A stretch of 10,830 nucleotides of DNA from CAYLRY01 sp964386535 (lineage in GTDB: Bacteria; Chloroflexota; Dehalococcoidia; Dehalococcoidales; UBA3254): the NCBI GenBank assembly GCA_964386535.1, contig CAYLRY010000061.1, positions 1 through 10,830 of the forward strand. The letters are read 5' to 3'. The notes beneath the pieces were generated by a model that saw only the letters and a list, made by a program, of their open reading frames with translations, ran no database searches and was not told where the DNA came from. The position numbers and the translations under genes are program-made. Positions 1 to 6,402 of the stretch are shown in pieces; position 1 is the first letter of the stretch, and every line of letters begins with the position of its first letter.

Positions 1-1
1 A

Positions 2-1213
2 ATATTTCTTGATGAATTGCGCCAACAGGGAATAGTGGATTTCCATAAGCATTTTACGGATAATCCAGCTGATCTGGAAAAAACCATGAAACTATCCAGG
101 CAAATTCGATACAATCGTGCCCATCTGGACCTTTTTGAATACAATATAATAGACGAACAAACACATAAAAAAGAGAGAGATATCGTATCTAATTACCCTG
201 AAAATTATCTGGCATTTAAAGATGATTATGCCCGGTTGGCTGAAGGTGAAATCACTTTCAGCAAAGAGGAACCTATCCGGACTATGAAAAATAACATCAG
301 GTATATTCTGACAAAATTTACCATAGCCCCCGGATATGAAGATACATGGGGCAGGGTCTTCACTTCGCTGACTGATATAACCAAGCGCAAGGAAGCTGAA
401 GATGAGTTAAAGCAATATAAAGATAACCTGGAGAGGCTGGTTAAAGAACGCACCTTCGAATTGGATGAATCTCGCAAGCAATTGGAAGAAGAATTTGCCA
501 ACAGGATTGAATTTACTCGTGCCCTGGTTCATGAACTCAAAACCCCTCTGACCCCTATGCTGGGCACCAGCGAAATATTAGCTCATGAACTCCAGGAGGA
601 GCCGTATTCAAGCTATGCCAAGAATCTCTATCAGGGCAGTTGCCAGCTCGATAGCAGGGTAGATGAACTTTTGGATATTGCCAAGGGGGAGATAGGAATT
701 CTAAATCTTAATTGTGAGGAATTGGATACAGTCAATATGTTGCACGACATAGTTGATTTTATGAGCGTAGAAGCTAAAAAAAGAAGTCAAAAAGTGATAG
801 TTGATTTGCATCCTGCAATAAGACCTCTATGGGCAGATAAAGAGCGATTGCAGCAGATATTGATGAACCTGCTTGCCAATGCTTTTAAATACACCCAAGA
901 GGGAGGAACGATTACCCTTAAAGCATATGAAGCCGAAAACGCGATGATTTTTAAAGTCATTGATTCAGGTGTTGGGATGGATGAGGAAATAAAACGCAAG
1001 TTGTTTAAGCCTTATGAGACTGCGAAAGGTAAAAAAGCGCACTTTGGCGGGCTGGGCCTTGGGTTATCTCTATGCAGAATGCTGGTGGAATTGCATTCCG
1101 GTCAAATTTCGGTGGATAGTGAAAAGGGGAAGGGAACAAGCGTCAGATTTTCCATCCCATATACACATAACAAAGTACAAAAACAGTCTGTCTATGAATG
1201 GAAAAAGCTATGA
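2..1213 (+). CDS. PAS-containing sensor histidine kinase, 5' partial
   Basis: This is the C-terminal part of a sensor kinase that autophosphorylates a histidine and passes the phosphate to the response regulator encoded next. The frame is open to the left edge and the first in-window start candidate (TTG at 17) has no ribosome binding site, so the gene is truncated. Numbering from that TTG: a PAS/PAC fold spans about 5-122 and ends in the typical DITKRKEAE; a coiled-coil linker covers 123-162; the HisKA dimerisation helix has HELKTP with the phospho-acceptor His172. The ATPase domain has the N box (NLLANAFKYT, 284-293), G1 (DSGVGM, 316-321), an F box around Phe330 and G2 (GGLGLGL, 344-350), so it looks catalytically complete. 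No membrane segment is visible in this part. The input signal is unknown because the N-terminus lies outside the window. Confidence 0.93.
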   Translation: MFLDELRQQGIVDFHKHFTDNPADLEKTMKLSRQIRYNRAHLDLFEYNIIDEQTHKKERDIVSNYPENYLAFKDDYARLAEGEITFSKEEPIRTMKNNIRYILTKFTIAPGYEDTWGRVFTSLTDITKRKEAEDELKQYKDNLERLVKERTFELDESRKQLEEEFANRIEFTRALVHELKTPLTPMLGTSEILAHELQEEPYSSYAKNLYQGSCQLDSRVDELLDIAKGEIGILNLNCEELDTVNMLHDIVDFMSVEAKKRSQKVIVDLHPAIRPLWADKERLQQILMNLLANAFKYTQEGGTITLKAYEAENAMIFKVIDSGVGMDEEIKRKLFKPYETAKGKKAHFGGLGLGLSLCRMLVELHSGQISVDSEKGKGTSVRFSIPYTHNKVQKQSVYEWKKL

Positions 1214-1890
1214 AAATAGTGATTGTTGAAGATGATTTGATTATTGTTGATTTTCTTAAGACCATCTTACGAGTAGGAATTCCGAATTCTTCTGTATCTT
1301 CGACACATCTTGGGCAACGAGGTGTTGCGCTGGTCGAAAAGCTGCGTCCTGATATAGTAATACTCGACCTTGGTTTACCGGATATCAGTGGATACGATGT
1401 CGTGAAACAGGTTCGCACATTTTCAAGCGTGCCTATATTGATTCTCAGTGTCAGGGCGCATGAGACAGATGTAGTCGAAGGTCTTGGTTTGGGGGCTGAC
1501 GATTATATAGTCAAACCTTTTCGGCAGATGGAACTTTTAGCCCGCATTCATGCTCTTACTCGGCGCCAGGATTCTCTTGATGAAGATTTATCAATAACCT
1601 ATGGACCGCTTCGTTTTGGCCAAACAGTGCAAGATTCATTTTTAGGAAGTCAGGCCGTATCTCTTACAAAGACCGAGGGGCAAATCTTGTACCAACTGAT
1701 TAAAAGGCAAGGTAATATCATTTCTGTATCTGCCTTGTCAAAAGCCATATGGGGAAATGATTACAAGACGGCCAATAGTATTAAAGTATACATACACCGC
1801 TTGCGGCAGAAGTTTGAAAAAGATCCAGGGAATCCGAGTTTGATACTCAATAAACTCGGATCAGGGTACTATCTGGGCAAAGTAAGCTAG
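1210..1890 (+). CDS. OmpR/PhoB-family response regulator
   Basis: This is a DNA-binding response regulator, the likely partner of the kinase upstream. I chose ATG 1210, giving the canonical MKIVIVEDD start, a 4-base ATGA overlap with the kinase stop, and a weak GGAAA about 6 bases upstream. ATG 1198 would add MEKA but has no ribosome binding site. The receiver domain has the acidic pair after IVIVE, the phospho-acceptor Asp in VILDLGLPD (residue 53 from 1210), Ser80 at the switch position and Lys102 in VKPF. The C-terminal winged helix (about 127-223) has the recognition region NSIKVYIHRLRQKF and ends in GSGYYL, as in PhoB/OmpR. Regulators of this family bind direct repeats with an 11-base period, and such repeats begin 33 bases after this gene. 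That makes it a candidate regulator of the downstream operon. Confidence 0.93.
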   Translation: MKIVIVEDDLIIVDFLKTILRVGIPNSSVSSTHLGQRGVALVEKLRPDIVILDLGLPDISGYDVVKQVRTFSSVPILILSVRAHETDVVEGLGLGADDYIVKPFRQMELLARIHALTRRQDSLDEDLSITYGPLRFGQTVQDSFLGSQAVSLTKTEGQILYQLIKRQGNIISVSALSKAIWGNDYKTANSIKVYIHRLRQKFEKDPGNPSLILNKLGSGYYLGKVS

Positions 1891-1923
1891 GCTGTATTTA
1901 ATTCCCTGCCGCCATAATCTGAA

Positions 1924-1962
1924 TTAACCTCTTTTTAACCGATTAATAACCATATTTTAATA
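1924..1962 (+). promoter_or_regulatory. Direct repeats, 11-base period, Pho-box-like operator
   Basis: The hexamers TTAACC (1924-1929), TTAACC (1935-1940) and ATAACC (1946-1951) are exactly 11 bases apart. A weaker TTAATA (1957-1962) keeps the same phase. PhoB/OmpR-type regulators bind head-to-tail repeats of this period, and TTAAC-type half-sites resemble Pho boxes of Bacillus and cyanobacteria. The array ends about 10 bases (or 21, without the fourth unit) before a TTGACA -35 element, a usual position for an activator. That the adjacent response regulator binds here is inference. Confidence 0.6.
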
Positions 1963-1972
1963 TAAATATATA

Positions 1973-2001
1973 TTGACAGATAACACAACATGTGCTCAAA
2001 T
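1973..2001 (+). promoter_or_regulatory. Sigma-70-type promoter of the Mo hydroxylase operon
   Basis: A perfect TTGACA (1973-1978) is followed, after a 17-base spacer, by TCAAAT (1996-2001), which matches 4 of 6 bases of TATAAT. The weak -10 fits an activator-dependent promoter. Transcription would start near 2008 and leave a leader of about 300 bases before ATG 2309. Confidence 0.5.
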
Positions 2002-2029
2002 GGTAATTGTCATGAACACATGTTGCGTT
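1982..2029. repeat. Inverted repeat over promoter, candidate operator
   Basis: AACACAACATGTG (1982-1994) and CACATGTTGCGTT (2017-2029) are reverse complements at 12 of 13 positions, including an unbroken 9-base core. Each arm contains the palindrome ACATGT, so each could be a dimer site. The arms lie 35 bases apart start to start. The left arm falls between the -35 and -10 elements and the right arm just after the predicted transcription start, a repressor-like placement. A hairpin in RNA is less likely because the left arm would not be transcribed from this promoter. Confidence 0.5.
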
Positions 2030-2160
2030 CGATCTTTTTGTCCAACCCCGGATTATCCATTTTATTTTTCTGAATTCATAGAAATACTCTTTCGCTTCCA
2101 TATACGAACTTGCAGAAAAACCGGGAAATGTTTTCGCGAAAAATTATTCTTATCTAATAC

Positions 2161-2208
2161 GGTATCGAAAATACCAAATTTAAAACCACGGGTTTTTGCG
2201 CTTTGGTA
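2161..2208 (+). promoter_or_regulatory. Leader RNA with mutually exclusive hairpins
   Basis: GGTAT (2161-2165) can pair with ATACC (2171-2175) around a 5-base loop. Alternatively TACCAAA (2172-2178) can pair with TTTGGTA (2202-2208), enclosing a nested AAAACC/GGTTTT hairpin (2182-2187 with 2191-2196). The two folds share bases 2172-2175, so they exclude each other, as in attenuators and riboswitches. I could not match the region to a known riboswitch class, including the molybdenum-cofactor one. Function is inference. Confidence 0.35.
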
Positions 2209-2308
2209 AAGCTGAGGATCCATTGGAATACGGAAAAAGGAGGAGGCGTTATAAATATTAAAAATCGAACGTAATCACCGGGTGTCTAAATAATTGAAGG
2301 AGATTCGA

Positions 2309-2995
2309 ATGGCTGAAGAAAAGACACAAAATGACTTTGGTAAAATATCTAGAAGAGAATTTCTAAAAGAGGCTGGGCTGGTAGTTGGCGGAGCCACTGT
2401 TGGTTCAATGACTTTACTCGGTGCCTGCAGCGGCGATACGGAAACGGTTACTAAAACGGTTACCAATACCGTTACCAATACGGTTACCAAAACAGTAACT
2501 AGCCCCCCTGTAACCGATGTTGTAGAAACATCTGCAGGTAGCGTAACGCTCACCATTAACGGGAGACCGTACACCTTGTTAATTGATCCTCACTGGACTT
2601 TACAGTATGTTCTACACAACAAACTCCAGCTTACCGGCGCCAAAATGATGTGTGCTGGAGAAGGGCAATGCGGTTCATGTACGGTGATAATGGACGGCAG
2701 GCCCATACTTTCATGCTTGACCTTGGCGATAGAATGCGTTGGTCACGAAATCGAAACGATAGAAGGAGCCGCCATGGAAAAGCACCCGATAATTGATGCT
2801 TTCATTAAAAATGAAGGTATGCAATGTGGCTATTGCACGCCAGGAGCTATCATGACAGCCAAGGCGTTACTAAATAAAGTACCTAACCCAACAGCAGGCG
2901 AAATACAAGAGGCTTTGTCGGGCAATGTTTGCCTGTGTGGCACGTATCCAATGTGGATAAAAGCTGTTGACGAAGCTGCAAAAGGAGGAAAGTAA
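2309..2995 (+). CDS. Mo hydroxylase small [2Fe-2S] subunit, Tat-exported, putative lipoprotein
   Basis: This is the electron-transfer subunit of a xanthine-dehydrogenase-family enzyme (CoxS/PaoA type). ATG 2309 is chosen because GAAGGAGA (2296-2303) lies just upstream; a TTG at 2294 lies before that site. The 228 residues begin with a twin-arginine signal (SRREFLK, 14-20), a hydrophobic stretch and a lipobox-like LGAC (37-40). This points to folded export and possible lipid anchoring at Cys40. Five Thr-Val-Thr units (45-64) form a linker. The plant-type [2Fe-2S] domain has Cys115, 121, 124 and 136, and the second, helical cluster domain has Cys173, 176, 208 and 210. The first motif is C-x5-C-x2-C, one residue longer than the usual C-x4-C-x2-C. 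It is the only one of the three subunits with a signal, so the others probably travel with it. The next gene starts immediately after the stop codon. Confidence 0.93.
   Translation: MAEEKTQNDFGKISRREFLKEAGLVVGGATVGSMTLLGACSGDTETVTKTVTNTVTNTVTKTVTSPPVTDVVETSAGSVTLTINGRPYTLLIDPHWTLQYVLHNKLQLTGAKMMCAGEGQCGSCTVIMDGRPILSCLTLAIECVGHEIETIEGAAMEKHPIIDAFIKNEGMQCGYCTPGAIMTAKALLNKVPNPTAGEIQEALSGNVCLCGTYPMWIKAVDEAAKGGK
2441..2500 (+). repeat. Five 12-base tandem repeats encoding a Thr-Val-Thr linker
   Basis: Five in-frame 12-base units of the form (gaa/aaa/aat) acN gtN acN encode ETVT, KTVT, NTVT, NTVT and KTVT. They sit between the export signal and the first [2Fe-2S] domain. The units differ mostly at wobble and first-codon positions, so the array is not freshly duplicated, but copy number may vary between strains. 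It probably acts as a flexible stalk. The reverse strand stays open here only because of the repeat. Confidence 0.85.
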
Positions 2996-5398
2996 ATGCC
3001 TCAGCACCAGATGTATGCCACTGCCCGGGCTAAATATGATGCCATGGTTAAGGAGATCCAGTGGAAGAAAGGTGATTTACAGTACGTAGGTACTGATGTT
3101 GCCCGCTTTGATGCGTATCCGAAAGCTAGCGGGAGCGCTATTTATACCAGCGATATCCAGTTGCCTGGCATGATATGGGGCAAGTTCCTGCACTCTCCCT
3201 ATGCGCATGCAACGATAAAAAGCATTGACACCACGGCGGCTAAAGCCATACCCGGTGTTAGAGCAATTATAACTTACGATGAAACCGCTCCGATTGATCC
3301 GGTGGTAATACCCAGGCCTGTCCCTGAAATGTCTGTGACGGCTTCTATCAATGCCCTGAATCTTAGCGCCATGGTTCTTCCTCAGACAGCAAATTTTGAA
3401 GGAGAGAGTGTCGGAGTCGCAGTATGTGCTGACACCGAAGAAATTTGCGACGAAGCACTGGCCGCCCTGGATATAGAATGGGAAGTACTTCCGGCTGTTC
3501 TCAATATAGAACAGGCAAGTGCTCCGAATGCGCCCCTTTGTTTTGAAAGTAAGCCTGGCAATATATGGCACAAGGCGACCGCCAGCAGGGGTACGATACT
3601 CAGTGATAATCCATATAACGAAGACACAGACTATACGGTTGAGCAGGGATTCAAGGATGCGGATATCATTATCGAGGATCGCATCAGATGGGACCCTACG
3701 CCCATGCATGGTGCTGAACCTAACGCTGCCATCGCCAAGTGGGATGGCAACAAACTGACCATGTGGATACATACCCAGAGACCGCAGAACCGTCCTTCCC
3801 AGCTTGCCAATGTGATTGGCATTCCTGCATCACATGTAACTATGAACTATCCGTATAACGGTGGTTGTTTTGGCATCAATCACTTATGGAGTTCCGAACA
3901 GGCGCGATACGATGTAATGGCGGCGTTGTTGTCTAAGAAGGCTGGTCTGCCTGTAAAAATGCAGATGAACCGTAAAGACTATTTTGTTGGCTCTGATGTT
4001 GAAGCTATAATAGACATGAAGATAGGATGTAAAAATGACGGCACCATTACAGCAGTCTACGGTAACATACTGTGGGGCTCTGGATCGCCTGGAGGTAGCG
4101 GTGCTCTCTGGCCAGCTTATAACCATGCCTTTAACTGGATAGATATTGATCTGAAATGTGCCCATAAAACCGATTGTATAGCTTACTATACAAATACGGC
4201 TCCCAAGTGGTGGTTCCGTTCTGAACAGAACGTCAACGCACGTGTTTTGCAACAGGTAGTGGATTATGTCGCTTATGCTACCGGGGTAGATCCGGCAGAA
4301 GTCTTTTCCAAGAATTCCCGCGTCAACAATGACAGCCTTAAAGGCGTAATCGCAGAAGCTAAGTCGAAAATCGACTGGGATAATAAATGGCACGAACCCG
4401 GCGCTAAATTGCTTCCCAATGGCAAATTACATGGAATGGGTTTTTACTTCGGCCATGAGTGGGGTGCTTATACCGATGTTCACGTAAGCGCAGCACTGCA
4501 TTGCAGTCCGGATGGCACTGTAAGCATATCGGGTATTAAAGAGGACTTGGGGTGTGCTGAGCATACTACCTATGCCATGATTGTGGCCGAGGAGATGGGG
4601 GTAAAAATATCTGATGTCAATTTCCCCATCATGAACTCAGACTGTGGCTATATCCTGCAAGGCAGCGGAGGAGCTTCCGGTCTTTCCGGTAGCGCATGGT
4701 GCCTGGCCAAGCTCGGTATCAAAGCCAAGGCAAAAGTCCTCGCATTGGCAGCGCCTGTACTCGAGGTGGCATCGGCTGACGAACTCGACATGAAAGACAG
4801 CGTTATCTTCGTTAAAGCCGATAAAACCAAAACGTTACCTCTTGCAAAGCTTTTTGGGCTTGGTGACGGAACCAGTAAATGGCTGTTCGAGTCCTCTGAA
4901 GTGAGCGGTTACTACTGGACTGAAGAGAATATCTATAAGATCTTTGTTCCCATGCATTGTTATTTGGCTTTCCTCTGTGAGGTTGAAGTCGATCCTGAGA
5001 CAGGCGGCGTGGATGTTGTCAATGTCGTCTCAGTAAATGATGTAGGTAAAGCAATTCGTCCGGCAACGGTCGACGGGCAACTTTATGGTGGTGTATTTAT
5101 GGCGCTTGGACGAGGAGTACTACAGGATCAGGCAATTTTCGATCCATCTACAGGTGTCAACCTGACTGCAGATCTGTTGGGTGCCCAGATTGCCATAAAT
5201 AAAGACTGCGGTCCAATCACTACGGTAATAAAAGAATATGGTCATGGCGAAGGTCCATATGGACTGATGGGCGTTGGAGAAGACACTACTGACTCCGGTG
5301 CACCGGCCTTTATGGCCGCGGTATATAACGCGATCGGTAAGAAAGTAGATCCGCCTTGCACGCCTTTGCATATTCTTAAGGCTCTGGGAAAGGCTTAG
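2996..5398 (+). CDS. Mo hydroxylase large subunit, molybdopterin-binding
   Basis: This is the catalytic subunit of the xanthine dehydrogenase/aldehyde oxidase family, which hydroxylates or oxidises a substrate at a Mo-pterin centre. Its 800 residues match the usual 750-800. The ATG follows the previous stop directly, with AAAGGAGG before it. The N-terminal hammerhead domain (about 38-165) begins GTDVARFDAYPKASG. The first Mo-binding domain has HTQRPQNRPSQL (259-270) and GGCFG (289-293). The second has GSGGASGLSG (556-565), DGQLYGGVFMALG (693-705) and GVGE with the catalytic base Glu762. Several cofactor-contact motifs are altered: GGGFG reads GGCFG, FRGxG reads FRSEQ (407-411), and GQG reads GCA (519-521). 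It is therefore a divergent clade and I cannot name the substrate. No signal peptide is present; export with the Tat-tagged small subunit is inferred. Confidence 0.92.
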   Translation: MPQHQMYATARAKYDAMVKEIQWKKGDLQYVGTDVARFDAYPKASGSAIYTSDIQLPGMIWGKFLHSPYAHATIKSIDTTAAKAIPGVRAIITYDETAPIDPVVIPRPVPEMSVTASINALNLSAMVLPQTANFEGESVGVAVCADTEEICDEALAALDIEWEVLPAVLNIEQASAPNAPLCFESKPGNIWHKATASRGTILSDNPYNEDTDYTVEQGFKDADIIIEDRIRWDPTPMHGAEPNAAIAKWDGNKLTMWIHTQRPQNRPSQLANVIGIPASHVTMNYPYNGGCFGINHLWSSEQARYDVMAALLSKKAGLPVKMQMNRKDYFVGSDVEAIIDMKIGCKNDGTITAVYGNILWGSGSPGGSGALWPAYNHAFNWIDIDLKCAHKTDCIAYYTNTAPKWWFRSEQNVNARVLQQVVDYVAYATGVDPAEVFSKNSRVNNDSLKGVIAEAKSKIDWDNKWHEPGAKLLPNGKLHGMGFYFGHEWGAYTDVHVSAALHCSPDGTVSISGIKEDLGCAEHTTYAMIVAEEMGVKISDVNFPIMNSDCGYILQGSGGASGLSGSAWCLAKLGIKAKAKVLALAAPVLEVASADELDMKDSVIFVKADKTKTLPLAKLFGLGDGTSKWLFESSEVSGYYWTEENIYKIFVPMHCYLAFLCEVEVDPETGGVDVVNVVSVNDVGKAIRPATVDGQLYGGVFMALGRGVLQDQAIFDPSTGVNLTADLLGAQIAINKDCGPITTVIKEYGHGEGPYGLMGVGEDTTDSGAPAFMAAVYNAIGKKVDPPCTPLHILKALGKA

Positions 5399-5408
5399 GA
5401 GGAAAGAT

Positions 5409-6374
5409 ATGAATAAGTTTAATCACGTAAGCCCAAAAACTCTCGATGAGGCTGTAGCCGCCTTGGAGAAAGGCAATGCGGTCGTTAATGCTGGAGGAAC
5501 TGATCTGGTAGGTACTCTAAAGACAAGTATACTGGCATCAGAACCCACCACTATCGTTGACCTTAAAACCATTCCAAACCTTGATTATATCAAGGAAGAG
5601 GGCGGCATGCTAAAGATAGGCGCCCTTACCCGCCTTGCAGATATTGCTGAAAGCTCCGTCGTTCAAACCAAGTATGCCGCATTGGCTCAGGCTGCAGCTA
5701 GAACCGCCTCTCCTCATCTTCGTGAGATGGGGACTATCGGAGGCAATATTTGCCAGTACAACCGTTGCTGGTATTTCCGCAAGATGGACAACCGGTTTAA
5801 CTGCATCAGGAAGGGTGGATCCATGTGTTTTGCCATGGCTGGTGACAACCGCTATCATTCAATCTTTGGCGCGGTTAAAGCTTGTATTGCTGTCAACCCT
5901 TCTGATACTGCCCCTGCTCTTGTAGCTCTCAATGCGAAGATTGTAACTACCAAGCAGACCATAGATGCAGATAAATTCTGGGATGTATCTATACCGGGTT
6001 CGACAGTCCTGGCGGAAGATGAGATAGTCAAGGAAATACAGGTGCCCGCACCTGCCTCGGGTGTAAAATCAGCCTTTATCAAATTTGCTTTGCGTAAGTC
6101 TATTGATTTTCCTGTTGTCAACTGCGCTGCTGCTATCGGCGGCGGGGAAGCTCGCATTTGTCTCAATGCGGTTTATAATAATCCTTACAGGGCTATCAAA
6201 GCCGAAGATGCTATCAAAGGTAAAGCAATTGATACAGCCAATGCTGAAGAGGCAGCTGCCGCAGGCGTGTCACAGGCGATGGCTTTGCCTGCCAATGGCA
6301 CCAACCCAGGCAGCAAATGGAAAATATCAGTTGCCAAGGGGCTAATCAAACAGACTATACTTGCATGTAAATAA
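5409..6374 (+). CDS. Mo hydroxylase FAD subunit with predicted [4Fe-4S] insertion
   Basis: This is the flavin subunit (CoxM/PaoB type), which receives electrons from the small subunit and hands them to an acceptor. The start ATG 5409 is preceded by AGGAGGAAAG, 10 bases after the large-subunit stop. The FAD-binding fold shows NAGGTDLVGTLK (27-38) and the second motif GTIGGNIC (108-115). After it comes an insertion with Cys115, 120, 132 and 140 that contains RCWYFR and GDNRYHSIFG. This pattern is the one seen in PaoB (YagS) and 4-hydroxybenzoyl-CoA reductase HcrB, where the loop binds a [4Fe-4S] cluster. The C-terminal domain (about 215-318) is the CO-dehydrogenase flavoprotein type. The length of 321 residues is somewhat above the 280-300 of members without the insertion. 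Cluster binding is inferred from the cysteine spacing. Confidence 0.9.
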   Translation: MNKFNHVSPKTLDEAVAALEKGNAVVNAGGTDLVGTLKTSILASEPTTIVDLKTIPNLDYIKEEGGMLKIGALTRLADIAESSVVQTKYAALAQAAARTASPHLREMGTIGGNICQYNRCWYFRKMDNRFNCIRKGGSMCFAMAGDNRYHSIFGAVKACIAVNPSDTAPALVALNAKIVTTKQTIDADKFWDVSIPGSTVLAEDEIVKEIQVPAPASGVKSAFIKFALRKSIDFPVVNCAAAIGGGEARICLNAVYNNPYRAIKAEDAIKGKAIDTANAEEAAAAGVSQAMALPANGTNPGSKWKISVAKGLIKQTILACK

Positions 6375-6402
6375 GTAATTTAAAAAAGGTAGGATCAAGA
6401 TC

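Larger units (their letters stand above)
1891..2308. other. Regulatory intergenic region
   Basis: These 418 bases between the response regulator and the hydroxylase operon contain no convincing gene. Besides the repeats, promoter and leader structures listed separately, there is a 12-base perfect palindrome TTTTCGCGAAAA (2131-2142) and a strong Shine-Dalgarno-like AAGGAGGAGG (2237-2246) with no ATG, GTG or TTG start at useful distance. No U-tailed terminator hairpin was found just after the response regulator. Confidence 0.6.

Noticed and set aside
1973..2209. Plus-strand open frame of 78 codons before the hydroxylase operon
   Set aside because: Its start TTG is part of the TTGACA promoter element, there is no ribosome binding site, and it overlaps the inverted repeat and leader hairpins.
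2100..2250. Molybdenum-cofactor or cyclic di-GMP riboswitch
   Set aside because: I compared the leader by eye with what I remember of these classes and found no matching conserved core, so only an unassigned structured leader is reported.
2275..2574. Minus-strand frame rich in Val-Thr-Val-Leu repeats
   Set aside because: It exists because the 12-base tandem repeat keeps the reverse strand open; the plus strand encodes the small subunit.
3077..3772. Long minus-strand open frame (231 codons) opposite the large-subunit gene
   Set aside because: It is antisense to a gene with clear family motifs, has no ribosome binding site or recognisable domain, and its composition looks like a shadow of the sense codons.
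3884..4393. Minus-strand open frame of 169 codons opposite the large-subunit gene
   Set aside because: Same reasons: it lies inside a confidently coding region on the other strand and has no features of its own.
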